Shown here piece after piece: positions 12,810-23,728 of a stretch of DNA of 64,000 bases. The position numbers and the translations under genes were made by a program. The DNA comes from Sequoia sempervirens (Eukaryota; Streptophyta; Pinopsida; Cupressales; Cupressaceae): NCBI GenBank assembly GCA_007258455.2, contig VDFB02000003.1, forward strand, positions 46,131,889 to 46,195,888, in the 5' to 3' direction. The notes beneath the pieces are model-generated. The model ran no database searches. It had not been told where the DNA came from and saw only the letters and a list, made by a program, of their open reading frames with translations. Positions within the stretch are counted from its first letter, which is position 1. Every line of letters starts with the position of its first letter.

Positions 12810-13391
12810 GGAGAGAAGCCTTGAGAAAAAGGTGGGAGGATCCCAACAAACTTGAGAAATTCTCTCAACCACTAACTAACTACAGTTGACTTATTCAACA
12901 TTACAAGTCCTATTGTAATTTGACTTGTAATGTTGTTACATGCAATTACAAGTTACAACTTTGCAAGTGATATGATCACATACAATTACATTTTTTCATT
13001 TTACATGTAATTTGTCAAAACTAAATTACAAATACATGATTGAAACTATTCTAAATGTTCGAAGATACGACTCAAACTCCATCATCCTTGGTTGGATCTT
13101 CATGCTGCTGTTTGGAAAACATTCTTCCATCTTTGTCTTGAAGGCATTCTATGCTCAATCATGTCACTTATTCAACTCCTTTTGTGGCTTCGTCATGTTG
13201 TTGTTCTTTCTTTGTATCATTCTCCAGCCTTGGAATTTGTTTGAAAAAAAAGGCCCATGCTTTATATTATTGATTTGGTAGGTTATGTATGCAAACAAGA
13301 TTAACGAGAATGAGACAAAGGGGCTGCAAAAGTGAGGCCAAAGCTCAATTTCGAGTTTTGGAAGGCTAACTGCAAGTGCAAATGAAAGGTG

Positions 13392-14068
13392 ACTTGCAAT
13401 GTGGAAAAAAATTATTACAAGTAAACTTTACAAGTATGGGAAGGAAAAATAATAAGACTTTCACTTGTAATCGGGTCTTGAAACCCTCATTACAAGTTAC
13501 ATGAAACTTTAAAAAAAACTTAAAAAGCTCTTGACTTGTAAATCGGGTCTTGGGACCCCCACTACAAGTGATCAAAACTTACTTTTAAACCTTTTACTTG
13601 CAATTGGGTCTTGGGACCCCCATTACAAGCTACTTTTACATGTAAAAGTGAAATCGGGTTTTTAGAAGCTCATTGCAAGTGACTAACTTGTCTTAAGACC
13701 TTTTTACTTGTAATAGGGTCTTGGGACCCCCACTACAAGTGAACAATATTTAAAAAGTAACTTAAAAAGTCTCCTAACTTGCAAATCGGGTCTTGGAACC
13801 CCCATTACAAGTGACATAAAACTTTAAAAAGTGACTTAAAAGGCCTTCACTTGCAAATCGGGTCTTGGGACCCCCATTACAAGTGATCAAAAACCAATTT
13901 TTAAATCTTTAACTTGCAAATCAGGTCTTGAGACCCCCATTACAAGTGATCAATTTAAAAACACAAAAGTGACTTAAAAAGCTCATAAAGTGAAATTGGG
14001 TCTTGGGGACTTGATTGCAAGTGAATGTATCACTTGCATTTTAGAACTTGAAACCCCCACACTTGCAG
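13392..14068. repeat. Tandem array of palindromic units in E LTR (about 10 units)
   Basis: Diverged units spaced about 65-75 bp apart. Each contains a potential hairpin of the form ACTTGYAAT-GGGTC-loop-GACCC-ATTACAAGT, for example 13849-13884. AT-rich linkers such as 'actttaaaaagtgac' separate the hairpins. The array lies in the U3 part of the LTR, upstream of the predicted TATA box. Repeated palindromes at this position could be protein-binding or secondary-structure elements; that is inference. Confidence 0.75.
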
Positions 14069-14308
14069 CAAGGTCTTCAAAACCCGAAATTGACCAAAAA
14101 CACACCAAAAATGACTCAAAATTTCACGAAAATGGATGAGTGAATGAAAAATGTTGGCCAAAAGGACTATAGACCCAAAACTTAAAATTCCCAACCTTTG
14201 TACCTCGTAATACATGCTTTGAGGCCTAAAAATGTCAAAATTTTGATGGGTTATCTCTAATTTTTGCATGTCAAAAATCAGGGACAACAGTTGGGTCTGA
14301 ATGGGGAA

Positions 14309-14330
14309 CTACCTTCGAAAGCGAAGGTAG
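14309..14330. other. Perfect 9 bp stem hairpin next to E 3' LTR
   Basis: CTACCTTCG-AAAG-CGAAGGTAG is a perfect inverted repeat 20 bp inside the LTR. No clear polypurine tract is present at this LTR border, which is unusual. Confidence 0.6.
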
Positions 14331-14496
14331 TAGAATCCTAAATCTCCAAGTGCCTTAATATCCATTGGGTCACAGAGTCAAGCAACAATTAACATAAAAA
14401 AAAAAGGATGACGCGACTGACACAAAACATGCCTACGAAAACATGACACAAAAATTGTGCAAATGCACTTATTGAAAAGGAAACTACCTAATGTAA

Positions 14497-15279
14497 CTAA
14501 CCAATAAAGAAATGCTTTGAAACGAAACCATTTACAGGTTCAACAAAATAGCTACCTTTCTTCAACAACTTATGGTACCTTGCATGATTGTAGGCAACTT
14601 TGTATAGATGAAGCACAGACAAGGGTACCAGAACTTGATGCAACACTCCTTGGAAAAGATGAACAAATTTACCTTCATTTTGAAATGAATCATATGTACT
14701 GCTGCTCCAAAGTAGATTTTTGAAACTAGACTGCTCTTGCCTAGCTGAAAATGCATGTTTGGCCTCTTCCTTAAGTGTATCTACAAGCTTAGGAACAAGT
14801 GAAACCTTTTTCCTCCCATTGACTTCCAACCAAGCTAGATGTCTTATAGGACATCCTCTTGATAGGAGAAAGGCTGAACTTTTCTTGCTAGTTCTATCTT
14901 TAATGGCTTCTTTTTCAACCAAATCCTCATGCTAAGAGGAATGAATTCCCTCATGCAATCCAAGTGAAAACATGGCTGCATTTCTTCCTTCATTATGTTC
15001 ACAAATTTCAAAATTAGGAGAGTTGTCATCAAGACTTAAGCAAAACTCCTCTATGATGTTGGTAAAAAGGTCCTCATCAAACTTTTGGGAAATTATTTTA
15101 TGCAACACGTGTTCAAGTTCATGACCTTGAAACACAAATGCATTCTTTTCAACTTGACTAAGATCTTTGTGCATGCACATCTTTTCAGATCTCAAGACAA
15201 AATTGTCTTCATTCACTTGAACTTCAACAAAATGACTTTCATCCTTTTGATTTTCATCAATGGCTTTCTGAGATTGCAT
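14497..15279 (-). pseudogene. Degenerate ORF in the 3' internal region of element E
   Basis: A 261-codon minus-strand frame with a single in-frame TAG (near 14938). The first part is acidic (KFDEDLF, IIEEFCLSLDDN); the second is more basic (KKSSAFLLSRGCPIRHLAWL). The length and single break suggest a real ancestral coding region. I do not recognise the family and see no retroviral enzyme motif. It sits just inside the 3' LTR, where Tat/Ogre-type elements can carry an extra non-canonical ORF. It might alternatively be a captured host fragment. Element F inserted directly upstream of it (15310). Confidence 0.4.
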
Positions 15280-15309
15280 AAACCAGAAATGGGAGTCGCT
15301 AGCTATGTT

Positions 15310-15593
15310 TGTTAGAAACCAAGATTAGACATGCAAACCAAAAAAGCCTTCCACAAAAGAGAAAAATAGAAAAAGCAAGAGCTTTGCATAAAGATGTGCA
15401 AATAATATTATTCAGGAATTCAATAATTAAACAAGAGATGAGACTTGCTTATAAAAGCAATCTTGCACAACCCTAATCTTATCTTGAGCAACAAGATAAC
15501 TCAACAAGATAAGGATGACAACTATAACCTAGGAATTAAAATATTACCTAAGTAAACTTATGCAAGTGTAATAATTAATTAATTACACTAACA
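15310..15593 (-). repeat. 3' LTR of element F
   Basis: 284 bp, TGTTAGTGTAATTAATT...TTGGTTTCTAACA on the minus strand. A G-rich polypurine tract (ccccccca on plus) abuts it at 15594. Confidence 0.8.
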
Positions 15594-15786
15594 CCCCCCA
15601 TAAGTGCAACTTAGGGAGACTAAAAAAACATGCACCTAAAACTAAGATGAATGCAAGAAAGCATGAATGGGTCCTGACAACAAGGCCTGATTAGGTACCC
15701 ATGTACAAATGCAATAATGAGGTAGAGAAGGAAAACCCAGTGGGATAAAACCCCCCTACAATGAGATGACCTGCTGCAAAGAAGCA

Positions 15787-16194
15787 CTAGAAGAACACTG
15801 TGGAGTAACACTGGAACTTGAATTCAGAAAGAAAGGAAAGATACTTTTGTCTACAAGAAACCAAATGAGAGTCACTGAAGGACTCAGGCAGAATCATAAT
15901 AATGCAACAACAGACCCGATGCCACGAAACATTGGAAAACTCACAAACTAGAACAACCTTGGAAAACTCACAAACTAGAACAACCTTGGAATCCATAAAG
16001 CAACAATAGATAAAATGATGCCCCCCATAAGAGGGAATGATATGATGACATAATTTGGAAGCTGTGTATCTCGATGCCGATGCCAAATTGAGACTAAAAA
16101 TCTTTAATGGGAACAAGTACCATAAAAACTCTGGAACATTAACCATAAAAACATGGCCCTCAAACTGAGATGGATCTGAACCAATGTAGATCAA
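15787..16194 (-). CDS. Open frame in element F, conserved in the inverted copy
   Basis: A 135-codon frame sharing SDPSQFEGHVFMVNV and later SCRQKYLS with the plus-strand frame 17841-18194 in the facing copy. Both share interior segments with a small indel; this copy has a short internal duplication (KVVLVCEFS twice). No protein family is recognised. Sharing may reflect only recent common origin of the DNA, not coding. Its ends coincide with no known element protein, so coding status is doubtful. Confidence 0.2.
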   Translation of the reverse strand: MIYIGSDPSQFEGHVFMVNVPEFLWYLFPLKIFSLNLASASRYTASKLCHHIIPSYGGHHFIYCCFMDSKVVLVCEFSKVVLVCEFSNVSWHRVCCCIIMILPESFSDSHLVSCRQKYLSFLSEFKFQCYSTVFF

Positions 16195-16854
16195 GAACCA
16201 TAAACTCCCAATCTAAAGTGTGAACCAATAAATATGATGTGTCAAGTTAGAGCAAGATGTGGCCAAAAGAAACTAAGAAACCAAATATAACCCATGCAAT
16301 TTGTCATAAATAAAAAGATGGAGATCAAAGTGCATGCACACTCTAATTAGATTATTATGCAAGAAACCCCCTTAATGGAACTTTATCTCAGTTCATTTAT
16401 TACAATAACTCAATGATTGTAAAAGGAGAGAATGCAAAAAATGCATAAATGAGAGAGAAAAAGTAAACCAAGTGCAAGAAAACAAGAATGAGATGCATGC
16501 ACAAACCAAAGTTCACAATTGCCTCCCTGATAAAAATGGACCTCAGATCTGTGTAGAGCACTGAACCAGCTTTCCAATGCCGTGAGAATAGTGAAAAAAG
16601 GATAAGCGAGTCAAAATATATGTCTCCCAGAGTGAAAGCAACATCTGACTTTTGAGGCCGAAAAAAGTATAAAAAAAACAAAACAAAAAAAAAACACCTC
16701 CACCATTGCAAAGTTCGTCGAACCAGCTTTTTGACGATATCTCATTTGCGAAAAAAAAGCCTCTGTTTGCAAAAGTTATGCTCGTTTTCGTGAAACTGCT
16801 CTGAATTTTCCCAATATGCCTCCAAGAAGCCCTTAGGGGCTAAAAAAATAAAGC

Positions 16855-17160
16855 CCCTAGTCGCCTAGGCGGACCAGGGGGCTGGCGGTCTAGGCTGGGG
16901 CCGAAGCCCTTGGTCGTTGATATGATCGGGGCGAGAGCTACAGACTGGCGGGGGGGCTGGGAGTGCGGCCCCTGGTTCCCAAAGGACCACCGGCTGTGCA
17001 TAGGGGCTAAACGCCCGGTAGGAGCTAGGGGTTGGTCCTCGATAGGACCACGAGCGGAGCCCGCAGGGGTTGAATAGAGCAGGAGCAGTGGACGGAGGCG
17101 GCAGAGTGGTGGCCGGTGGTGGGAGAGTGGCCGCCAGGCGAAGCAGGGGCGGAAAAGCCC
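16855..17160. other. GC-rich island inside element F
   Basis: Roughly 300 bp of clearly GC-rich sequence in an AT-rich window, with runs such as 'ctggcggggggg' and several 'ggacca' and 'ggcgg' words. Both strands are open for over 100 codons, a side effect of low AT. Element G lacks it between the PBS and the shared block, so it is probably an acquired segment. No identifiable gene. Confidence 0.55.
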
Positions 17161-17618
17161 ATTTGAATTGGCCGCGCAAAACAACGCATGATTGTTTTTC
17201 AAAGTTTGAACCTCAGAATGCATGCTCTGGGGCCGTAAGGCCTTGGGGAAATTTTTTTTTGCCTCCCCAGATGACTGTGTCCAAAATGGACAGATTTTAT
17301 ATGAAAATAGGGGTTTTTGGCCACTGCAGACTTAATGGCGAGGTCCATTTTGTCCAAAAATGCCCAGAAATATAGGTGACCCTCTGATCTTGCAAAAAAA
17401 TCACCGAGCTTGAAACCCTCACAGATCTAGCAAACGGTGACCAAAATCAGAAAAACAAAAGCCAATCCTAACTTTTTCTAGCACTTTGAATCCAATGGAA
17501 AACCCCAACTTGATCCAAGATGCTTCATAAATATACTCAAGGAATGAAACCCTCGAGGAATCCTGAACGTCTTTGCAATGATTTTCTCCAAAAATATGAG
17601 AAGAGGCTGCATATCAAG

Positions 17619-17630
17619 GCTCTGATACCA
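17619..17630 (-). other. Primer-binding site of element F
   Basis: The reverse complement reads TGGTATCAGAGC, an exact initiator tRNA-Met PBS, and directly abuts the LTR start at 17631. Confidence 0.85.
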
Positions 17631-17722
17631 TGTTAGAAACCAAGATCAGACATGCAAACCAAAAAAACTTCCACAGAAGAGAAAAAAAATAAAAGCAAGC
17701 TATTGCAAGAAGATGTGCAAAA
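17631..17722 (-). repeat. Truncated 5' LTR of element F
   Basis: About 92 bp matching 15310-15400 of the 3' LTR (gttagaaaccaaga...gatgtgcaaa), then homology stops abruptly. The remainder of the LTR is missing. Confidence 0.7.
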
Positions 17723-17798
17723 TGTAGGGTTGCACAATATATTCTTGTAGGTGCTCTGAAGGAAGTAATCTCCTAATTACATAGCTTGACACATATAA

Positions 17799-18612
17799 GA
17801 TTCACATCAGTTCACACTTCAGATTGGGAGCCTATGGTTATTGATCCGCATTGGTTCAGATCCATCTCAGTTTGAGGGCCATGTTTTTATGGTTAATGTT
17901 CTAGAGTATTTATGGTACTTGTTCCCATGGAAGAGTTTTAGTCTTAGTTTGGCATCGACATTGAGGTACACAATTTCTAGATTCTGTCATCATTTCATCT
18001 ACTATTGCTTCACAGATTCCAGGGTTGTCCCAATTTGTGAGTTTTCTAGTGTTCTGTATCATCGGGTCTGTTGTTATATTATTATGATTCCGTCTGAGTC
18101 CTTCAATGACTCTCATTTGGTTTCTTGTAGACAAAAGTATCTTTCCTTGCTTGTCGGATTGCAGTTCCAGTGTTACTCCACAATGTTCTTCTAGTGCTTC
18201 TTTGCAATAGTCATCTCATTGTAAGGGGGGTTTTGTCCCACTAGGTTTTCCTTCTCTACCTCATTATTGCATTTGTACATGGGTACCTGATTAGGCCTTG
18301 TTGTCGGGACCCATTCATGCTTTCTTGCATTCATCCTAGCATTTAGGTGCATATTTTTTTAGTCTCCCTAAGTTGCACTTATGGGGGGGTGTTGGTGTAA
18401 TTAATATTTAATTACACTTGCATAAGTTTACTTAGGTAATATTTTAATTCCTAGGTTAATAGTTGTCATCCTTATCTTGTTGAGCTATCTTGTTGCTCAA
18501 GATAAGATTAGGGTTATCCATACATTGCTTTTATAAAGAAAATCATCTCATGTAATTAAAGAATTCCTGAATAATATTATTTGCACATCTTCATGCAAAA
18601 CTCTTGCTTTAG
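17799..18612 (+). mobile_element. Inverted partial copy of F (3' internal end plus truncated 3' LTR)
   Basis: Plus-strand copy of the same 3' internal region as 15600-16240, with polypurine tract (atggggggg) and LTR start TGTTGGTGTAATTAATA at 18390. The LTR is cut at about 18612. With element F it forms an inverted repeat with arms of about 0.8 kb and a spacer of 1.56 kb (16241-17798). Confidence 0.75.
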
Positions 18613-21600
18613 GGGCATTTTCATAAGAATTCCCATCAAGAATAATGTCGTGGTTGAAACAAGGATTAGAGATGGTATCCTTAAAAAGGGAATGTTGAGA
18701 TATCTTGATGTATAAACCTAAGCCAAGATGGCTAAAATATGATGAAAACCATGAAGTGATGATGTAGGAAATATTGTGAGAAAAGAGATCTCTCTGAGAA
18801 CATAAAAGGGTGAATGAGTATGTTACAAAAGTAATAAGCTACAAGATTGCTAGAGTAAAATAATGAAGTTATGACAAGTAGAAAGAACAATCACCTACAG
18901 CCAAAAATGGTTTAAACTTTTAAAGATCCTTATGGAAGAAAATGATTGAAGATGGATGTAATAAGAAAGCACGGATGTCTACAACGACAAAGGTATTAGA
19001 CTATGAGTAGGTTGAGTTTTAAGCAACACTTTTGTAAGTATGTAAATCCTTGTGATCGAATGAAAGTTAAGTTGTCTTAAGGATCTTCAATATGGACCTA
19101 GGACATAAGTTGCTTGGGTGAATTACCATGAGTAGCCTATCGACCAGGCACCTGTGTTGATTGATACTGTAGAACCTTATGAGACCTATATGCTAGATTT
19201 ATATTAATGATATTTATAAATATGTTTTTGTGTGAGTAATGCATCGTGCGAGTCATGCACTTTCATATATTGTGCGAGTTATGCACATATAAAATTTGGT
19301 CTTATATAAATATATGTGGTGCAAGTAAGGAATTTATGATTGCTTTATAGTTGGTGTGGGTAATGCACTCAAGCTTGTTTTCATATTATGTTAGAGATTT
19401 TATGCTTAAGTAAATTATTGTCTCCCTGCGAGTGATGCAACTTGAGATAGTTCTCGTACTTGCACAAATGAGAACTTCATGTAATTATTGTATGAATGTT
19501 GTATTAATGCGTTATCCATATGAGTGGTGTATTCATGTAAGGTGGGAATTGGTAATTGTTCTTTGTTGTGAGAATGAAGTGTTTAGATACCTTGGGTTGT
19601 GGATGTTTGCTAGTGTATGGCTGTGTGTTATTGCATGGTGATTGAAATTCCCTTGAATGGGATGTAATTTTTGTTGTTTGGCATCCTCAGTGATGTTGGA
19701 TGGTGAAGTAGAATGGATCTCATGTTTTGTGTGACTGAGTCTTAGATGACTCGTTGTTCTCCATGATTGAATATGTTCTCTTACTTACCTCAAATTTTGG
19801 GATCCAGGTATAGTTTAGTATTGTACTCCCTCTCTTGTGACTAGAGTTAGTCACGTAGTTCATGTGTTATGTAACTTGTAAAATTTGATATTCTATTTTA
19901 TCGACTTTGATTAATTTACTAAATTTTGTAAAGGCCAACATTGATTTTTTATTTTTGTGAGAAATTATAGCCATCAAATTTTGATACTTATCTATCTTGT
20001 GACCATTATGGTCAGGTATGAAAAATTGTTGAAAATTGTGCACATTTTATGCCTTATTGTTAAAATTGAATTTTACTTTTTCTTTGGTTTGAATTATTTT
20101 CTAACGGTGGCTATATACTTGAATTTTTTAAAACTATTGGTCAAGTTTCATATTATGTGCTCTATCATGTCCATGATGGGCTTCCAATAGATTGTATGAG
20201 GGAGTAGAATATGGAGAACATACTAGATCTTGGTGTGTATGATGTTAGAATTGATAGATCTTGAAATTCCTAGATTCGTTGTTAGATGCAAGTGTTTAGT
20301 TCATGAAATGTTGAGAAAGTTTTGGAAAACACTGGAGTTCCTATGGATCAATTGTTTTGAATATCTTGTTGATTATTATTTGTGAGGACGTCATGTCTAG
20401 ATAGTAAAAAGGGAATTTAAGAATATGCTTAAATGATGATTTTAACTATATGTGTACATGAGCATGCTTAAAGGTTGACTCCTAATTATATATATTCCAT
20501 GAGTTATGAGAGAACTTGTTTTTGTATATGATGAAATAACAGGTACTGGTAGGAGGAATGTTAGTGAGAAAGCAAAGTAGTTGTGAAGGGAACTTCAGTT
20601 AAAATATGAATAAAATAGAGAAGTATGAATGACAAAATTCTATAGGATAAATGTATAACCATGAATAAGTGGTAAAGGATAAGATAACAAGATAAGAGAA
20701 TTGTAATTGAAAAGGAATTGGAACAGTTGTGGTGTGGTAAGTCGGGAATGTGACAAGGTAGTTGGATTGAATTATGGAATTGTAATTAGAATGATAGTCA
20801 AGAAAGTATAAGGAAGTGGATGTGGCAGGAAACACAAATGGCAGAGTAGAGAGACATTGCAGGTGGTAAAAAGGTAGAGTAAAGAAACACAAAGGCAACA
20901 AGTATTGCTTGAACAAAAGTAGATAATTTAGAGTGGATAAGGTCATACAGAGGAAAATTTCCTTATAACTGAGTAAATAATAGAATGTGGAATGTTGAAG
21001 TAACACAAAGTTTGAATGGAAGAATGAAAGATTAATGACAAGATAATAAGACAGGAATTTGAAAGTGAGAAGAAACCTTTGAAACAAGAAGATTTGTGTG
21101 GAAATGAGAGGAAGGGATAACATTGAAAGTGTTGATTGAATTTGGACAAATATAGTGAGTTAAAAATGGATAAGGAAATTAGTGGAAGGTGTTCTAAACT
21201 AGAACCAACCAATAGATGGTAAAGAAAGTAAAACTACAAGATAGAGAAGGATGAATATAGATTGGTTAAGGAATATATAATAAAGTAAGATGAAAAAGAT
21301 GAATTAAATATGAGATGAAGATATGATTCAAATTAGAATTGGGCACTAAACATAAAGAAGAGATAGTTCAATAAATGAAGATACATATGTAGATAATGAT
21401 GGAAAGGGGGAAGTACAAGAAGGTACAAGTCAAGATACATGGAAAGTTCTAAAATCAGAATTATCAAAGGAATGGATTGCAAGTGTCCTAGTCTTAGAAG
21501 TGTCGGTATGCATGATGGTCGGTTTGGACCTAGTTGGTGCACCCTTGAAGTTTGTTTTGTTATTTTGTAACCTCAACCTAGTGATGGTTAGTAGGTAAGA

Positions 21601-22166
21601 TGTTTTGAAAATATGTAGTGTTTTTTCAAAATTTGAGATGCTCGTTTTCATGCTTTGAGTAGCATTGATGGATTATGATTTATGCCTCGTCTAGTGGGCA
21701 TCGGGAGTTTGATTAAGTTTGTATGCTTGAATATTGTGATGTTATTCTTTTATGCTCTAGAAAAAGAGCCATATGTTACTTGGATGTAATTAGATGGTAG
21801 TAATACCATGTGTTGTTAAATGTATAAGTATAAGTACATGTACCATGTATGTGGTGTGCATGATTGGCATACTTAGTAGGAAAGGGTGGTGCTAGTGCAG
21901 CCCACCAGGAATTTTAAAGAGATGCAATGTTAAGTAGGAGAAACAAAATGTTGTGCATTATAATGTCCAATGGGACAAGTAATCGGTGGGAAGAGCCACC
22001 TTGGTGAATGCAGAAGATATTGATAAATCCTCTCCGCATTTGAGATTCTAGTATACTTATTCTTTATACTTATTATGACTTTTATATATCATGGATGTTT
22101 AAGACTCTATTAGGTAGATGTTTGTAATAAGACATTGAGACAATGTCTCTTCCAAGTGGGGAAGGA
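18613..22166 (+). mobile_element. Element I: degraded 3' internal region of Gypsy-like element
   Basis: About 3.5 kb between the inverted F copy and the 3.1 kb LTR. No pol motif could be read with confidence. The part at 20570-21460 is strikingly purine-rich and C-poor on plus, which makes long but meaningless minus-strand frames. The end carries a polypurine tract (agtggggaagga, about 22155-22166) right before the LTR, which fixes plus orientation. Confidence 0.45.
19226..19445 (+). repeat. Scattered copies of a 'gtgcgagtNatgcac' motif
   Basis: Four imperfect copies (near 19237, 19272, 19343 and 19428) of a short GTGYGAGTNATGCA-like word within 220 bp. They look like a degraded tandem repeat in the non-coding 3' region of element I. 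Confidence 0.4.
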
Positions 22167-23577
22167 TGTCACATCTCAGACTTGGTTGATGTTTGCTTTT
22201 ACTTTATATAGAACTGGAACATGAATAAATGTGTGTGGTAGAATAATTGTTGTGAGCTTTGAATAAGAAAATTAGGTGAATAATTATTTTATTTGAAAGA
22301 TAAAATGAAATAGATGATATTTTATTTCAATAAAATGAAATGTGATGATTATTATGATGTAACATAGAGAATGATATGTATTTATTTGATTATATTTTTG
22401 GAAACTAATCTATTAATGGGTGTCTGAGTTTATATGAGATGCAGGTTTGTCGAAGACCAAGAGTGTGGTTGACATAGAGGAGGTTAGCCACCTGACATGG
22501 TTAAGTTGGAACGGATTCTCTCCAACGCACACACCACTTAGTAATCATATAAATTGCATTTAGGATGTTATTTAATTTATATTGTTTTACTTTGCAATGT
22601 TTATTTAATTAATTAAGTGGTAAATTAAATGCATAAAAATAAAATAATTAGTTTAATATATTTTTAGTGGATGCTTTATTTGAAGAATAAGATGCTATTT
22701 ATTTTATTAAATTGGGGATAATGTGTTGTATGGGAAACAAATCTTGCATTATCTATTTATTGGAAAACTTAGAATAAACTAAGACTTTCGAAAACAAAGA
22801 GATAAAATAGAAAACAATAAAAATAGAAAAATATGAGAAAAGATGATTAAAAATTAGCAAAAACAAACAAAAAACAAAGCAAAATAAAGCTGAAAAAAGG
22901 AGGAAAAAGCAATAAAAAAGTTTATAAAAACTCTACTTCTCAACAAGAGCATGCATTATGAATTGTTATTTTATTTCATCTTTCATCAGTTATCTTTCTG
23001 AAAACAAAATTTGAAGCAAGCAAGATCTGGGTGAAATTGAGGAAAAGAAGAAAAAAAACAAGAAAGGACAACTGAATCAGAACAAAATATATCAGATTAG
23101 CGTTGGTTCTAGGTTCTTAATCATTTATTTAAATGAAATTTTATTTCAGTTATGTGTGTAAATGATTCATTTTGTTTTCATAAGAAACGATTTAAATTTG
23201 TTTTTCCGATCAATAATAGTCTTGAAAATATGTATTATTTTCTATAGATAACCCAATTAGACTGTTATTTCTGTTCTAAACAGATATAAATACAATTTTC
23301 TGAGTCTGTATACATGTACATACAAATATATATGATATATTCGTATATATATACATATATATACGAATAAATATATCTTCTTGAAAATATAAATATACAT
23401 AAATATATATATAAATATATACCCATCTGTATTTTAGAAACCATGAAATTGTTGTTGAATTGTTGTTTTAAGGAATCAATTGTTTCGAAACCAGTGACTG
23501 AATCACTGTATCACGCATATAATGGATAGATTGAGTTGATTTTAAATAAAAAAATAATATATTAAATAAATTTAGAG

Positions 23578-23715
23578 GCAGCTGTAGCTGCACAAATGGT
23601 GCGCTGTGGAGAGGTCAGCGACCGCTCCACAGACCGCGCCCTGTGGAGAGGGCGCTGCCCTCCCCACAGAGGCTGCGCCCATGTGTGGGAGCAGCCACAC
23701 CCCCCTTCCATCCTC
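23578..23715. promoter_or_regulatory. GC-rich palindromic block upstream of LTR TATA box
   Basis: A sharply GC-rich 140 bp patch with two strong hairpins: 23604-23632 (CTGTGGAG...CTCCACAG) and 23641-23669 (CTGTGG-a-GAGGGC, loop, GCCCTC-c-CCACAG). It ends just before TATATAAAAC at 23721. The position suggests a promoter-proximal regulatory element; this is inference. Confidence 0.5.
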
Positions 23716-23720
23716 TGGCG

Positions 23721-23728
23721 TATATAAA
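23721..23728 (+). promoter_or_regulatory. Predicted TATA box of element I LTR
   Basis: TATATAAA directly follows the GC-rich palindromic block in an LTR whose plus orientation is set by its PPT and PBS. Confidence 0.45.

Larger units (their letters stand above)
12031..14289 (-). repeat. 3' LTR of element E
   Basis: Reads TGTTGTCCCT on the minus strand from 14289. It matches 26533-28731 almost throughout but lacks the last 18 bp. It carries one more unit of the palindromic array than the other copy. Short open frames such as 13012-13281 appear in both copies but have no domain. Confidence 0.85.
15310..17722 (-). mobile_element. Element F: non-autonomous LTR element, same family as G, nested in E
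   Basis: Minus-strand element: partial 5' LTR (17631-17722), PBS (17619-17630), 2.0 kb interior, polypurine tract (15594-15600) and complete 3' LTR (15310-15593). The interior carries a block also present in G (16687-16775 here) and a 3' end related to G. It has no retroviral protein domains. The frame 15787-16194 is mirrored by 17841-18194 in the inverted copy and looks fairly well conserved at the residue level, but it has no recognised domain. A GC-rich island (about 16855-17160) lies between the PBS and the conserved block and is absent from G. The 5' LTR is cut short at about 17722, so the element is rearranged. Confidence 0.75.

Noticed and set aside
13012..13281. 89-codon plus frame (also 27530-27769)
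   Set aside because: It lies antisense inside both LTRs of element E; repetition comes from the LTR, not from a gene.
16840..17375. Overlapping Pro/Arg/Gly-rich frames on both strands
   Set aside because: A by-product of the GC-rich island; stop codons are rare there in all frames.
19957..20190. Possible integrase fragment in element I
   Set aside because: A loose similarity to the Gypsy integrase region was noticed, but no catalytic residue or motif could be aligned.
20599..21212. Two overlapping minus-strand frames of 174 and 89 codons
   Set aside because: They arise from purine-rich plus-strand composition; residues are mostly L, S, F, Y and I without domains, and they lie in a degraded element.
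23340..23430. ATATAT-rich tract considered as a regulatory or MITE terminus
   Set aside because: Simple TA-rich repeat without inverted termini or duplications.
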